From: Vibrio orientalis CIP 102891 = ATCC 33934
Lineage (GTDB): Bacteria; Pseudomonadota; Gammaproteobacteria; Enterobacterales; Vibrionaceae
Direction: 5' to 3'
Assembly: GCF_000176235.1 (NCBI RefSeq)
Contig: NZ_ACZV01000005.1
Location: forward strand, 1,302,001 to 1,366,000
Length of the DNA: 64,000 bases
The notes under the pieces: generated by a model
What the model was told of the DNA's origin: nothing
Database searches by the model: none
The model's input: the letters and a program-made list of their open reading frames with translations, nothing else
Shown here: positions 1 through 9,840 of the stretch, piece after piece
Layout: each line of letters begins with the position of its first letter
Position numbering within the stretch: the first letter of the stretch is position 1
Program-made: the position numbers and the translations under genes

Positions 1-759
1 GGCGGCGATGGTCATAACACGATTAATATTTCGACGACTGCCGCATTTGTCGCAGCAGCTTGTGGCTTAAAAGTCGCTAAACACGGTAACCGTAGCGTAT
101 CGAGCAAATCCGGCAGCTCTGATTTACTGGACTCTTTCGGTATTAACCTAGCGATGAGTGCCGAAGATACTCGCACAGCAGTCGATGAGATCGGTGTGGC
201 TTTCTTATTCGCTCCGCAATACCACGGCGGCGTTCGTCATGCGATGCCAGTACGTCAAACCATGAAGACGCGTACGATTTTCAACATCTTAGGCCCATTG
301 ATTAACCCTGCTCGTCCAAACATCGAACTGATGGGCGTGTACTCACAAGAGCTTGTGCGCCCTATTGCAGAAACCATGTTGCAAATGGGTATGAAGCGTG
401 CGGCCGTGGTGCACGGTAGTGGTTTAGATGAAGTCGCAATTCACGGTGAAACGACAGTCGCTGAGATCAAAGACGGTGAGATTATTGAGTACACCCTAAC
501 CCCTGCGGACTTCGGTTTAGAATCTCATCCACTTGAAGCGATTAAAGGTGGCGATCCAGAAGAAAACAAAGCGATCATCACCAACATGCTGACGGGCAAA
601 GGCACTGACGCTCAACTTGGCGCAGTTGCTGCCAATGTTGCCCTGCTAATGCGCTTATTCGGTCACGAAGATCTTAAAGCCAATACCCAACAAGCCATCG
701 ACGCGATGAATTCAGGTAAAGCTTACGAGCTTGTCAAAAAACTTGCCGCGCACGCGTAA
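1..759 (+). CDS. trpD: Anthranilate phosphoribosyltransferase, 5'-truncated by window edge
   Basis: Transfers phosphoribose from PRPP to anthranilate, the second committed step of tryptophan synthesis, in the cytoplasm. The frame is open from base 1 and no start is present, so the gene begins outside the window; 252 residues of a family usually about 330-345 long are seen. The first residues read [12 protein letters not shown], the glycine-rich PRPP-binding motif, followed by [17 protein letters not shown], the conserved anthranilate/PRPP loop, so only the N-terminal helical domain is missing. An internal ATG at 154 is not the real start, because both motifs lie upstream of it. Only 21 bases separate it from trpCF, so it belongs to the trp operon. 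Confidence 0.97.
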   Translation, partial: GGDGHNTINISTTAAFVAAACGLKVAKHGNRSVSSKSGSSDLLDSFGINLAMSAEDTRTAVDEIGVAFLFAPQYHGGVRHAMPVRQTMKTRTIFNILGPLINPARPNIELMGVYSQELVRPIAETMLQMGMKRAAVVHGSGLDEVAIHGETTVAEIKDGEIIEYTLTPADFGLESHPLEAIKGGDPEENKAIITNMLTGKGTDAQLGAVAANVALLMRLFGHEDLKANTQQAIDAMNSGKAYELVKKLAAHA

Positions 760-780
760 CCCAGAGCAAAAGGAAACATC

Positions 781-2208
781 ATGACTGAGGTTAAAAATAA
801 GCTATCCGAGCACGTTTCAGTAAAAGAAGCTGAAATGGCTGAAGTATTGGCAAAAATCGTTAAAGATAAATATCAATGGGTCACAGAGCGCAAAGAGCAA
901 CAGCCACTTGATACATTTAAAGACGATCTGACTGCTTCTGATCGCAGCTTCTACGATGCACTTAAAAGCCAAAACACGGTATTCATTACTGAGTGTAAAA
1001 AAGCATCGCCTTCGAAAGGTCTGATCCGAGATGACTTCGATTTAGATTACATTGCGTCGGTATACAACAACCACGCTAATGCGATTTCAGTGCTGACCGA
1101 TGAGAAGTACTTCCAAGGTAACTTTGAGTTTCTGCCACAGGTACGCAAGCAAGCAAAGCAGCCTATCCTGTGTAAAGACTTTATGGTTGATAGCTACCAA
1201 GTTTACTTGGCTCGCCACTACCAAGCGGATGCGATTCTCCTGATGCTTTCAGTACTCGACGACCAAGAGTATGCTGAACTTGCTGAAGTTGCGCACTCAC
1301 TTGAAATGGGCGTGTTGACGGAAGTCAGCAATGAACAAGAGCTGCATCGCGCCGTCAAGTTAGGCGCAAAAGTTATCGGCATTAATAACCGTAACCTGCG
1401 CGACCTTTCAACTGATTTGAATCGCACCAAAGAACTGGCTCCAACTATTCGTGAGCTCGCACCTGAAGCGACCATCATTTCAGAGTCTGGCATCTACACT
1501 CATCAGCAAGTGAGAGATCTGGCCACATATGCAGACGGCTTCCTCATTGGTAGCTCACTAATGGCTGAAGACAACTTAGAACTTGCAGTACGCAAAGTGA
1601 CCTTAGGTGAGAATAAGGTATGTGGCCTGACTCACCCAGATGATGCCGCTAAAGTTTACAAAGCAGGTGCGATCTTTGGTGGCCTCATTTTCGTTGAAGC
1701 CTCTAAACGCTTCGTTAACCTAGAAGAAGCGCGCTTAACCATGAGTGGCGCACCGCTAAAGTACATCGGCGTATTCCAAAACCACGCCATCGAACAAATC
1801 ACTGAGACCGCGGAGCAACTCGGTCTTACCGGTGTGCAACTGCATGGCGACGAAGACCAAGCCTTTGTTTCCGAGCTCAAAAGCAAGCTTCCAGAACAGA
1901 TCGAAATTTGGAAAGCGTATGGTGTTAGCGAATCTATGCCAACGCTGATTACTGAGCATATCGACCGTCACTTATTGGACACTAAAGTTGGTAAACAAGT
2001 CGGCGGTACAGGCCTTGTATTTGATTGGTCACTGATTGGCGATCCATCTAAGGTCATGCTGGCAGGTGGAATCACTCCGTTCAACGCCCAAAAAGCCGCA
2101 AAGCAAGGTTGTCTGGGCTTAGACCTAAACTCCGGCGTGGAGTCTTCTCCAGGTAAGAAAGACGCGGAAAAACTTGAACAAGCTTTTGCAGCAATTCGAA
2201 ACTACTAA
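781..2208 (+). CDS. trpCF: Bifunctional indole-3-glycerol-phosphate synthase / phosphoribosylanthranilate isomerase
   Basis: A two-domain fusion carrying out the isomerase (TrpF) and then the synthase (TrpC) step of tryptophan synthesis. The N-terminal domain (about residues 20-280) carries TECKKASPSKG, the TrpC active-site lysine region, plus CKDFMVDSYQ and SESGI. The C-terminal domain (about 280-475) carries VCGLTHPDDA, the TrpF start with its cysteine, and GGTGLVFDW with LAGGI, the phosphate-binding part. Fused TrpC-TrpF is the gammaproteobacterial arrangement. The start follows AAAGGA at a good distance. The protein has an N-terminal leader of about 20 residues that I do not expect in enteric homologues. 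It lies between trpD and trpB in the operon. Confidence 0.97.
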   Translation: MTEVKNKLSEHVSVKEAEMAEVLAKIVKDKYQWVTERKEQQPLDTFKDDLTASDRSFYDALKSQNTVFITECKKASPSKGLIRDDFDLDYIASVYNNHANAISVLTDEKYFQGNFEFLPQVRKQAKQPILCKDFMVDSYQVYLARHYQADAILLMLSVLDDQEYAELAEVAHSLEMGVLTEVSNEQELHRAVKLGAKVIGINNRNLRDLSTDLNRTKELAPTIRELAPEATIISESGIYTHQQVRDLATYADGFLIGSSLMAEDNLELAVRKVTLGENKVCGLTHPDDAAKVYKAGAIFGGLIFVEASKRFVNLEEARLTMSGAPLKYIGVFQNHAIEQITETAEQLGLTGVQLHGDEDQAFVSELKSKLPEQIEIWKAYGVSESMPTLITEHIDRHLLDTKVGKQVGGTGLVFDWSLIGDPSKVMLAGGITPFNAQKAAKQGCLGLDLNSGVESSPGKKDAEKLEQAFAAIRNY

Positions 2209-2214
2209 TTATTT

Positions 2215-2240
2215 ATAGCGTGAGTGATAACTGGCGCTAT
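2215..2240 (+). other. Small inverted repeat between trpCF and trpB
   Basis: ATAGCG and CGCTAT are separated by 14 bases in the 54-base gap between trpCF and trpB, the only sizeable gap in this operon. It could form a 6-bp hairpin just before the trpB ribosome-binding site (AAGGA, 2250-2254). There is no T-tract, so it is not a terminator. A processing or stability role is a guess. Confidence 0.35.
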
Positions 2241-2262
2241 CCCAAAATGAAGGATTTACACC

Positions 2263-3453
2263 ATGGCTAAATTAGATGCCTACTTCGGCGAATACGGTGG
2301 GCAGTATGTACCACAAATTCTTGTCCCAGCTCTTGAGCAACTAGAGCAAGCGTTTATTGACGCGCAGGAAGACCCAGAGTTTCGCAGTGAGTTTATGACT
2401 CTACTGCAAGAGTACGCAGGCCGTCCTACCGCGCTAACACTTACGCGTAACCTAACTAAGGGCACGAAAACCAAACTGTACCTAAAACGTGAAGACCTCC
2501 TTCACGGTGGTGCACACAAAACTAACCAAGTATTAGGCCAAGCTCTGCTAGCCAAGCGCATGGGCAAAGAAGAGATCATCGCTGAAACCGGCGCGGGTCA
2601 ACACGGTGTGGCTACAGCGCTGGCGTGTGCCCTACTTGGCCTTAAATGTCGCGTATACATGGGTGCCAAAGACGTTGAGCGCCAAAGCCCGAACGTTTTC
2701 CGTATGAAGCTAATGGGCGCAGAGGTTATCCCTGTGCACTCTGGCTCTGCAACACTCAAAGATGCTTGTAACGAAGCTCTGCGCGACTGGTCAGCAAGCT
2801 ATGAAGACGCGCATTACCTATTAGGTACAGCAGCAGGTCCTCATCCATTCCCAACCATCGTTCGCGAATTCCAACGCATGATTGGTGAAGAAACTAAGAA
2901 CCAAATTCTAGCGCGCGAAGGCCGCCTACCTGACGCAGTGATTGCCTGTGTGGGTGGTGGTTCGAATGCCATCGGTATGTTCGCTGACTTTATTGAAGAA
3001 GAAACTGTTCGCCTAATCGGTGTTGAGCCTGCAGGTAAAGGGATCGATACTGACCAACACGGTGCACCTCTGAAGCACGGTAAAACGGGTATCTTCTTTG
3101 GTATGAAAGCACCATTGATGCAAGATGAAAATGGTCAGGTTGAGGAGTCTTACTCAGTATCAGCAGGTCTCGATTTCCCATCAGTTGGTCCGCAACACGC
3201 GCACCTTAACGCCATTGGTCGCGCTGAATACGACAACGTCACAGATGATGAAGCACTAGATGCGTTCCAAGAGTTGGCTCGTAGCGAAGGTATCATCCCT
3301 GCTCTTGAATCATCTCACGCTCTTGCACACGCACTGCGTATGGCTCGTGAGAACCCAGAGAAAGAACAACTACTAGTGGTAAACCTATCTGGTCGCGGCG
3401 ACAAAGATATCTTCACTGTACATGACATTCTGCAACAAAAAGGAGCGATCTAA
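2263..3453 (+). CDS. trpB: Tryptophan synthase beta chain
   Basis: PLP enzyme that condenses indole with serine to give tryptophan; it works as an alpha2-beta2 complex with TrpA and receives indole through a tunnel. The protein has 396 residues, the usual length. Visible motifs are [16 protein letters not shown] with the Schiff-base lysine, [10 protein letters not shown], and the phosphate-binding [10 protein letters not shown]. The start is preceded by AAGGA with 8 bases of spacing. The stop codon shares one base with the trpA start (TAATG), which implies translational coupling of the two subunits. Confidence 0.98.
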   Translation: MAKLDAYFGEYGGQYVPQILVPALEQLEQAFIDAQEDPEFRSEFMTLLQEYAGRPTALTLTRNLTKGTKTKLYLKREDLLHGGAHKTNQVLGQALLAKRMGKEEIIAETGAGQHGVATALACALLGLKCRVYMGAKDVERQSPNVFRMKLMGAEVIPVHSGSATLKDACNEALRDWSASYEDAHYLLGTAAGPHPFPTIVREFQRMIGEETKNQILAREGRLPDAVIACVGGGSNAIGMFADFIEEETVRLIGVEPAGKGIDTDQHGAPLKHGKTGIFFGMKAPLMQDENGQVEESYSVSAGLDFPSVGPQHAHLNAIGRAEYDNVTDDEALDAFQELARSEGIIPALESSHALAHALRMARENPEKEQLLVVNLSGRGDKDIFTVHDILQQKGAI

Positions 3454-4259
3454 TGAACCGTTATGAAAAGCTATTCGCGCGCCTAAACGATAAAAACCAA
3501 GGTGCTTTCGTTCCGTTCGTAACAGTTTGCGATCCGAACCCTGAGCAGTCTCTAAAAATCATGGAAGCTTTGGTTGAAGCTGGCGCTGATGCCCTAGAGC
3601 TTGGTATTCCATTCTCTGACCCGCTAGCGGATGGCCCAACGATTCAAGGCGCGAACATTCGTGCACTAGATTCTGGTGCAACACCTGATATCTGTTTCGA
3701 GCTAATTGGTCAAATTCGCGCTAAATACCCAGACCTTCCAATTGGTCTGCTGATGTATGCAAACCTTGTCTACTCTCGTGGTATTGAAGACTTCTACCAG
3801 CGCTGTGCAAACGCCGGCATCGACTCAGTTCTTATTGCAGATGTTCCGACTAATGAAAGTGAAGAATTTGTCGCAGCCGCTAAAAAGCATGGTGTTGAAC
3901 CAATTTTTATTGCGCCACCAACCGCTTCCGACGAAACTCTAACCCAAGTGGCGAAACTAGGCGGTGGTTACACTTACCTACTCTCGCGCGCAGGGGTCAC
4001 TGGTGCAGAAACCAAAGCAAACATGCCAGTCAGTACGTTACTTGAGCGACTAAACCAATTTGATGCGCCTCCAGCGCTATTAGGCTTTGGTATTTCTGAA
4101 CCTGAGCAAGTAAAGCAAGCTATCGATGCGGGAGCAGCAGGCGCTATTTCTGGTTCGGCCGTTGTGAAGATCATTGAAAACAATATTGAACAGCCAGAAA
4201 CTATGTTACAGCAGCTCGCAAATTTTGTTTCATCCATGAAGACTGCGACACAAAAGTAA
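3453..4259 (+). CDS. trpA: Tryptophan synthase alpha chain
   Basis: Cleaves indole-3-glycerol phosphate to indole and glyceraldehyde-3-phosphate, passing indole to TrpB. A TIM barrel of 268 residues. The catalytic pair is visible: Glu in [11 protein letters not shown] and Asp in [10 protein letters not shown] (E49 and D60 in enteric numbering). The phosphate-binding region is [10 protein letters not shown] and [12 protein letters not shown]. It is the last gene of the operon: a strong hairpin terminator begins 25 bases after the stop. Confidence 0.98.
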   Translation: MNRYEKLFARLNDKNQGAFVPFVTVCDPNPEQSLKIMEALVEAGADALELGIPFSDPLADGPTIQGANIRALDSGATPDICFELIGQIRAKYPDLPIGLLMYANLVYSRGIEDFYQRCANAGIDSVLIADVPTNESEEFVAAAKKHGVEPIFIAPPTASDETLTQVAKLGGGYTYLLSRAGVTGAETKANMPVSTLLERLNQFDAPPALLGFGISEPEQVKQAIDAGAAGAISGSAVVKIIENNIEQPETMLQQLANFVSSMKTATQK

Positions 4260-4284
4260 CGTGTTAGCCATCTAAACATCTATG

Positions 4285-4325
4285 AGATCGATTTCTTAAC
4301 AAACAGAGAAATCGATCTTTTTTTT
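4285..4325 (+). terminator. Terminator of the trp operon
   Basis: AGATCGATTTCT and AGAAATCGATCT form a perfect 12-bp stem around a 10-base loop, followed by a run of eight T. It sits just after trpA, with no other gene before the next promoter region. Confidence 0.93.
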
Positions 4326-4598
4326 AACATTTGCCCTCCCCATCCCAGCATTCAAATACCAAATGATTCTATAAAATCCAATTCACCAAGCTCTTGCATT
4401 CCTTTTGGGCAAACGTTTGCTAACGGCTAAAAAATTGTCAGCTATCAATAAATCTGTTTTTAAATCCAACTCTCACTATCGACACGTATTGCCAATTGTA
4501 AAAATAACGTGTAAAAAGCTAGGCGAAATTATTAACCATGTTCGAGTTTTAACTCAGATGGTAATTCTGGATATTTAAATTTTATTAGCACAGAGGTT
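4326..4598. other. Intergenic region before the symporter gene
   Basis: AT-rich non-coding stretch after the trp terminator. Its clearest element is the PurR-like palindrome at 4409-4420. A possible promoter lies downstream: TTGTCA near 4436, 17 bases, then TTTTAA, which is a poor -10. I see no small gene or RNA signature here. Confidence 0.5.
4407..4422. promoter_or_regulatory. PurR-like (LacI-family) operator
   Basis: The core GCAAACGTTTGC (4409-4420) is a perfect 12-bp palindrome with the central CG typical of LacI/PurR-family operators. It matches all the fixed core positions of the E. coli PurR consensus (ANGCAANCGNTTNCNT); the outermost A and T are replaced. It lies about 180 bases before the symporter start. 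That PurR itself binds is an inference. Confidence 0.6.
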
Positions 4599-5858
4599 AT
4601 GGAAGTGTTAAAAGAAAAGAGTTTGCTAAGCAATATTGGTGTGCAAGTTGTCATCGCCATGATTATCGGTACTGCCGTTGGTGCCTTCATGGGCGAGAGC
4701 GCGACAATGTTCGCTCCGCTAGGTGCGATCTTCATCAACCTAATTAAAATGCTGGTTATCCCATTGGTAGCCGTTGCACTGATTTCTGGTGCTGCGGGCC
4801 TTGGTAATAGCCAATCAGCAGGTAAAGTGGGCGTAGTGACTTTGGGTTACTTTGGCCTAACGTCTGCGCTAGCGGTAGCACTAGCCCTATTTATGGGTGA
4901 AGTATTCCAGCCTGGCATGGGCATCGACGTATCTGGCGTTGAGGGTATGTTCTCAGCTGAATACGCTTCAAAAGGTGAACTTCCAACTTTCTGGGCGACC
5001 ATCACTGGTATGATCCCAACCAACGTTTTCCAATCACTGAATGAAGCAAACATCCTACAGATCCTAGTATTCTGTATGTTCTTTGGTATTGCGATTTCTA
5101 AGCAAGCTAAAGAAAAACGTGAGCCAATCATCAACGGTGTAAACGCTATCGTTGACGCAATGGTTTGGATGATCAACAAAGTGATGATCATTGCACCAAT
5201 CGGCGTATTTGGCCTAATGGCTGAAGCCGTTGGTACGTTTGGTTTTGGCGCGCTAATGGTGGTGTTCAAGCTATTCGTTGTTTACGTTGCTGCGATTCTT
5301 ATCTTCGGTTTTGTTGCTTACCCTCTAATGGTGCACATCTTCACTAAAACTTCTGCGAAGAAGTTCCTAGTCGCGATGAAGAAGCCTCAAGCAGTTGCGC
5401 TATCAACAGCGTCATCTATGGCAACGCTACCAGTAACACTTGACACCGTTGAACACGAGCTAGGTGTTAAGAACACTACGGCATCGTTCGTTCTTCCTCT
5501 AGGTGCAACCATCAACATGAGCGGTAACGCAATCTACTACGGTTTGGTTGCAATCTTCTTTGCTCAGCTATTCAACATTGATCTAGGTATGGGCGCGTAC
5601 ATCGCGATCATCGTTACCTCTACACTAGGTGCGGTAGGTCAAGCAGGTGTTCCTGGTCCATCTTTCCTAGTGGTTGCAGTACTTCTAGCGGCCGGTATTC
5701 CAATCGAAGGTCTACCACTACTGTTCGCTCTTGACCGTATCTTCGACATGATTCGTACAGCACTTAACATCACCGGTGATGCAGCGTGTGCAGTTATCGT
5801 TGATGCACTAATCGAAGACGAAGCAAAAGAAGCTGAACTGCAAAAGCAACAAGCGTAA
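4599..5858 (+). CDS. Dicarboxylate/amino acid:cation symporter (DAACS/SDF family)
   Basis: Inner-membrane carrier coupling uptake of a dicarboxylate or acidic/neutral amino acid to Na+ or H+. It has 419 residues, many hydrophobic segments, and the family hallmarks in order: serine-rich hairpin ALSTASSMATLPVTL (about 267-281), then PLGATINMSGNAIY, then GQAGVPGPS and LDRIFDMIRTALNITGDA near the C-terminus, where Asp, Arg and Asn residues make the substrate and ion sites. The usual NMDGT motif is replaced by NMSGN, so the substrate should not be assumed to be C4-dicarboxylate. The start follows AGAGG. It is a single-gene unit ending at a hairpin; a PurR-like site lies upstream. Confidence 0.9.
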   Translation: MEVLKEKSLLSNIGVQVVIAMIIGTAVGAFMGESATMFAPLGAIFINLIKMLVIPLVAVALISGAAGLGNSQSAGKVGVVTLGYFGLTSALAVALALFMGEVFQPGMGIDVSGVEGMFSAEYASKGELPTFWATITGMIPTNVFQSLNEANILQILVFCMFFGIAISKQAKEKREPIINGVNAIVDAMVWMINKVMIIAPIGVFGLMAEAVGTFGFGALMVVFKLFVVYVAAILIFGFVAYPLMVHIFTKTSAKKFLVAMKKPQAVALSTASSMATLPVTLDTVEHELGVKNTTASFVLPLGATINMSGNAIYYGLVAIFFAQLFNIDLGMGAYIAIIVTSTLGAVGQAGVPGPSFLVVAVLLAAGIPIEGLPLLFALDRIFDMIRTALNITGDAACAVIVDALIEDEAKEAELQKQQA

Positions 5859-5880
5859 ATTCTCTTTGTTCTAGATAGAC

Positions 5881-5908
5881 AAAAGCCACTCAAACGAGTG
5901 GCTTTTTT
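5881..5908. terminator. Bidirectional terminator between convergent genes
   Basis: AAAGCCACTC and GAGTGGCTTT form a stem around AAAC, with T-runs on both strands. It lies between the + strand symporter and the - strand acetyltransferase and probably serves both. Confidence 0.88.
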
Positions 5909-5927
5909 AATTCTATTCCTTACTAAT

Positions 5928-6377
5928 CTATACGCTCAAGAAGTAGCTCAAATAGGCGGTCTCTCTTTTATAGCCTAATGATTCATAGAGGCTTTGTGCT
6001 ACAACATTATCATGGGCGGTTTCTAAACTAAGACCATTCGCTCCGGTTTCTATCGCATGTTGTGTAGCGGCATTCATTAATGCTCTGCCTACTCCGCCCG
6101 AACGCCCACTCTCGGTCACAAACAGATCGTTTAAAATCCAGCTACGTTGCGCTGACACAGACGAGAAGCTTGGGTAAAGCTGGGTAAAGCCCAACGCCTC
6201 ACCATCGGCATTCACTGCTAAAAACACTACGGATTCATCGTTATGAAGTCTTTCATTGATGTAATGATGAGCGAGTTTTAGGTCGCTCTCTTGGCCGTAA
6301 AAAACTCGATACTGATTGAATAGGTCGGCAACTAAGTCTAGTTGCTCCACGGTTGCCCTAATAATACTAGTAGTCAA
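5928..6377 (-). CDS. GNAT-family N-acetyltransferase
   Basis: Acetyl-CoA-dependent acyltransferase of unknown substrate. About 149 residues with a single GNAT fold: the acetyl-CoA motif A region reads VTESGRSGGVGRALM (R/Q-x2-G-x-G/A type loop), followed by LETAHDNVVAQSLYESLGY, the standard motif B. I chose the TTG at 6377 because GAGGA lies five bases upstream and the protein then starts directly before the first beta strand (SIIRATVEQLD); an open frame runs 19 codons further to 6434 but has a poor start context. It stands alone, convergent with the symporter. Confidence 0.82.
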   Translation of the reverse strand: MTTSIIRATVEQLDLVADLFNQYRVFYGQESDLKLAHHYINERLHNDESVVFLAVNADGEALGFTQLYPSFSSVSAQRSWILNDLFVTESGRSGGVGRALMNAATQHAIETGANGLSLETAHDNVVAQSLYESLGYKRETAYLSYFLSV

Positions 6378-6459
6378 TTTTATCCTCACACTCCTTGTTT
6401 CTAATGCTTTAAATAGTGTCAATCGACTCAACAAATCTCAACGCTAAATGCGAAGTTTA

Positions 6460-6486
6460 AAAGGCATGTCTCAAAGCTAAGCCTTT
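6460..6486 (-). terminator. Possible weak terminator of the ABC1-kinase gene
   Basis: On the - strand AAAGGC and GCCTTT flank a 15-base loop and are followed by TTAAA. Six base pairs and a short T-run make this a weak candidate only. Confidence 0.35.
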
Positions 6487-6538
6487 GATCTTCACCTCGC
6501 CCAAACAATCAGTTGAAGTACGGTCTGGATTGATCACT

Positions 6539-7852
6539 TTAGATGTTTAAGTAAGGCGTCGCCAATCGATGGATATTCACTTTTGCTCCCAAGCGTGCAG
6601 CAAGAAGATACATACCAGCAATTTTTCTATGTAAGAACAGCGCATCTGCCGGAGGGGTGTGCCAGTAGTCTTGCTCCATACTTAATATCGTTCCGGCCTC
6701 TCTTAAACGCATAGCTAAGCCACTGGCTCTGAAATCATACTCTTCATCCACCAACATAGGCTCACAGGCAAGTTCAACTAAGTTAAGTATGGCTTGGCGC
6801 TGATCCGGTAAAATGTCCTGACTGAAGAAGCCGATTTGCTCCAAGGCATAATTCAAACCCGACTCACTCCCCTGCACCACCGAAGAAAATGCCTTGCGAT
6901 ACCCGTCACTGAATCTGTCGCTGTATTCTCGTGTCGCACCAAAATCGAGCAAACCAATCTGCTTTGTTTCCGGCATATAAAGGTAGTTAGCAAAATTGGG
7001 GTCAGTCTGAACCATCTTGAAGTCGAACAACTCTCTGAACATCAACTCAAGCAGTCGATGCATCACAAGGTCTCGCTCTGATTGTTTTAAGCTACCGGCA
7101 TGTTCTATCGATATACCCTCAAGGAAGTCCATCGCTAAAACAGATTCTGAGGTTATCTCACTATGAATATTAGGTACCACAAAGTGATCGGTATTTTGCA
7201 GGGCTTGATGATAACGTTGTGCAAAGTTCGCTTCTCGCTGGTAATCAGCTTCATCGTGCAGCTGTTTTTTCGCTTCTTCAAGTAAGCCCTTATAATCAAC
7301 AGACTCTGGAATCAGGCCAACGATACTGAGCAATGTCCCCACGTTATCGACATCACTATCGATGCTTTTTCTGATTCCCGGATACTGAACTTTCACGGCC
7401 AACTTTTCACCATCATCGTTATAGGCTTGGTGGACCTGACCGATAGAGGCACTGGCTACAGGCTTGAAGTTAAAAGCAGCAAACTGGAGCTTCCAATCTT
7501 CCCCTAGCGCACCTTCTAACACCTGATTGAGCTGCTTAGCGGGTAGCGGGTCAGCATCCGAGCGAAGCCTTGCGAGAATATCAGCGAGTTCTGGCTCAAG
7601 AACGTCGCCCGCATCCATAGATAGCATTTGACCTAGCTTCATTGCAGCGCCACGTAAGTGTGCCAGCTGTTCGGTGAGTCTTGAGATATTCGCTGGTGTC
7701 AAAATTAGATCTTTCGCTTTAGGCCTTTGACCTTTTGCTAACTGCTTAGTCCCTTCTGTTAAAACATTACCTGCAACGCGAGTAGCAAGTGACGCAAGTT
7801 TTCCGAAGCGTGAGATTCGATGGGTAGGAATGTTTTTCTGTTTTGTCGACAT
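6539..7852 (-). CDS. ABC1/AarF (UbiB-like) atypical kinase family protein
   Basis: Member of the atypical protein-kinase-like ABC1/UbiB/COQ8 family, which binds ATP and supports quinone-lipid metabolism in characterised members. 437 residues. The N-terminal KxGQ motif (KLGQMLSMD) that folds over the active site is present, as are the ATP-site lysine in AVKVQYPG, the DE of the alphaC region, and the metal-binding DFG in LLDFGATRE. It lacks the C-terminal transmembrane segments of UbiB itself and sits away from ubiE/ubiJ, so it is the soluble second-type ABC1 protein seen in vibrios, not ubiB. The substrate is unknown. Confidence 0.88.
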   Translation of the reverse strand: MSTKQKNIPTHRISRFGKLASLATRVAGNVLTEGTKQLAKGQRPKAKDLILTPANISRLTEQLAHLRGAAMKLGQMLSMDAGDVLEPELADILARLRSDADPLPAKQLNQVLEGALGEDWKLQFAAFNFKPVASASIGQVHQAYNDDGEKLAVKVQYPGIRKSIDSDVDNVGTLLSIVGLIPESVDYKGLLEEAKKQLHDEADYQREANFAQRYHQALQNTDHFVVPNIHSEITSESVLAMDFLEGISIEHAGSLKQSERDLVMHRLLELMFRELFDFKMVQTDPNFANYLYMPETKQIGLLDFGATREYSDRFSDGYRKAFSSVVQGSESGLNYALEQIGFFSQDILPDQRQAILNLVELACEPMLVDEEYDFRASGLAMRLREAGTILSMEQDYWHTPPADALFLHRKIAGMYLLAARLGAKVNIHRLATPYLNI

Positions 7853-7927
7853 AAACTATCTCTTTAATGATTCTCTCTTGTATACGCTCGAAAGGACTAC
7901 ATGGGCTTAACTCGTGCCGATTTATTC

Positions 7928-9718
7928 TCAGCTAAGGTGCTTAAATTGGAGTTCAACCAAGCGTTGATACAACTCGCAGCTACCCATCAATTGTTTATGG
8001 TTACCGACATCAACCAACCTTCCGTGGTCAAATACCGCGATCTTATCGGCGTGTTGGATGGTAGAAAGTCGGTGAGCAATAATAATGGTTGTTCGATTGC
8101 GCATAAGCTCATCTAACGCTTGTTGGACATGATGTTCACTCTCACTGTCAAGCGCACTTGTCGCCTCATCAAGCAATAGGATACTTGGATCTTTTAAGAT
8201 GGCTCGCGCAATAGCAATACGTTGACGTTGGCCACCAGATAAGCGTACGCCTCTCTCGCCCAAAAAACTCTGATAGCCTTCCGGTAGTTTCATAATAAAG
8301 TCATGGGCATGCGCTTTCTTGGCTGCTTCAATCACCTGCTCATCAGTGGCATCAGGGTTTCCGTAACGAATATTGTAGTAAACATCATTACTAAACAATG
8401 CAGGTTGCTGGGGAACAAGTGCCATCCGTTCACGTAACTCACTCGGCGCAAAGTTTCGCACGTCCACCCCACCAAACATCACTTCCCCCTGTTGTGGGTC
8501 ATAAAAGCGCTGCAGCAACTCAAACAGCGTACTTTTGCCTGCTCCTGAAGGCCCAACTAGTGCCAGAACTTTGCCTTCTTCCGCTTGCAAGCTTAACTGG
8601 CCTAATGCGGGAGTATCTGGCCGCGAGGGATAATGAAACGTCACATCTTTGAAGCTCACTTCGGCTGTCAAAGATGGCGAAGGCTTGGTCGACATTTTCG
8701 GCGCGACAATGTCACTTTTCACCTGAAGGATTTCTACTAATCGTTCTGTTGCACCGGCGGCTCTTTGTAGCTCTCCCATCACCTCAGAAATCGTTGCCAA
8801 CGAAGAAGCAACCATAATCGCATAGAAGACAAAGGCACCTAAATCACCCGCCGACATTGTGCCGTTGATGACATCGCTGCCACCCACCCATAGCATGCCG
8901 GAAATGGCACTGAACACGATAACAATCACACCAGAAATCAAGATCGCACGTTGCTTTACGCGTTGTCGGCCAATGTCATACGCTTTCTCAACCTCTTGAG
9001 AGAAGTAGTTTTTTTCTTCAGCTTCCCGACTATAACTTTGCACCGTTTTAATATGCTCTATCGCTTCGCCAGCATAGCTACCCACATCTGCCATCGAGTC
9101 TTGGCTTTGACGAGACAGCGCGCGGACTCGTCGGCCGTAAAACAGAATAGGCACCAGAATAAACGGCACTGACGCCAACACAATGAGGGTCAATTTGATG
9201 TTGGTGGCAAACAGCATAATGATAGCGCCAACACACATTAGCGCGCTGCGCATCGCCATCGAGAACGAAGAGCCAATAATGCTTTGCAGCAAGGTGGTAT
9301 CGGTGGTGATACGAGACATGATGTCACCGCTGCCATTGGTCTCAAAGTAGCTTGGATGAAGCGTGACAATATGATTGAACACGGCTAAGCGGATATCAGC
9401 ACTGACTCTTTCTCCCACTGACGACACTAAATAGAAGCGAAAGAATGTACCGATTGAGATAAGAACCGTAACAATCAGAATAAAGCCAATAGCACTACCG
9501 AGCTCAGACGTTGATTGCTGAGCAAAGCCTTGGTCGATCAATATTCTCACACCATGGCCAACGGTTAGCGTTAACGACGCCGTAAAGATCAGGGCAAGCA
9601 ATGCTGCGCCAACTTTTACTCGATAAGGCTTAATGAACTCTAATAGCTCAAAAAGGATTCCAAGGTTCTTCTTGGTGGCTTGGGGACTCTCTGATTCGAG
9701 ATTTGATGCTGATTGCAT
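7928..9718 (-). CDS. ABC exporter, fused permease and ATPase (MsbA-like)
   Basis: Half-size type IV ABC exporter of 596 residues that should act as a homodimer in the inner membrane. Residues about 25-320 form the six-helix ABC transmembrane domain; residues about 350-590 form the nucleotide-binding domain with Walker A GPSGAGKST, the Q-loop, signature LSGGQRQRIAIARAI, Walker B ILLLDEATSALD and the H-loop histidine in IIAHRLST. All catalytic residues are intact. The substrate cannot be told from sequence; lipid or drug export is typical of the clade. It lies 75 bases upstream of the ABC1-kinase gene on the same strand, so the two may be co-transcribed. Confidence 0.92.
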   Translation of the reverse strand: MQSASNLESESPQATKKNLGILFELLEFIKPYRVKVGAALLALIFTASLTLTVGHGVRILIDQGFAQQSTSELGSAIGFILIVTVLISIGTFFRFYLVSSVGERVSADIRLAVFNHIVTLHPSYFETNGSGDIMSRITTDTTLLQSIIGSSFSMAMRSALMCVGAIIMLFATNIKLTLIVLASVPFILVPILFYGRRVRALSRQSQDSMADVGSYAGEAIEHIKTVQSYSREAEEKNYFSQEVEKAYDIGRQRVKQRAILISGVIVIVFSAISGMLWVGGSDVINGTMSAGDLGAFVFYAIMVASSLATISEVMGELQRAAGATERLVEILQVKSDIVAPKMSTKPSPSLTAEVSFKDVTFHYPSRPDTPALGQLSLQAEEGKVLALVGPSGAGKSTLFELLQRFYDPQQGEVMFGGVDVRNFAPSELRERMALVPQQPALFSNDVYYNIRYGNPDATDEQVIEAAKKAHAHDFIMKLPEGYQSFLGERGVRLSGGQRQRIAIARAILKDPSILLLDEATSALDSESEHHVQQALDELMRNRTTIIIAHRLSTIQHADKIAVFDHGRLVDVGNHKQLMGSCELYQRLVELQFKHLS

Positions 9719-9840
9719 TTAGATACCTTTTCACCATACGTTAGCGCTCTAACATAAGTTATTGGGGCATATATAACTTTCGCAAGTGATCAGGGTGAAT
9801 TGTGTGCGTTGTGATACACCGACTAGCGATCAGGAGCCAC

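Noticed and set aside
2247..2270. Seven-codon reading frame (MKDLHHG) overlapping the trpB start
   Set aside because: Its start lies over the trpB ribosome-binding site and has none of its own; probably chance.
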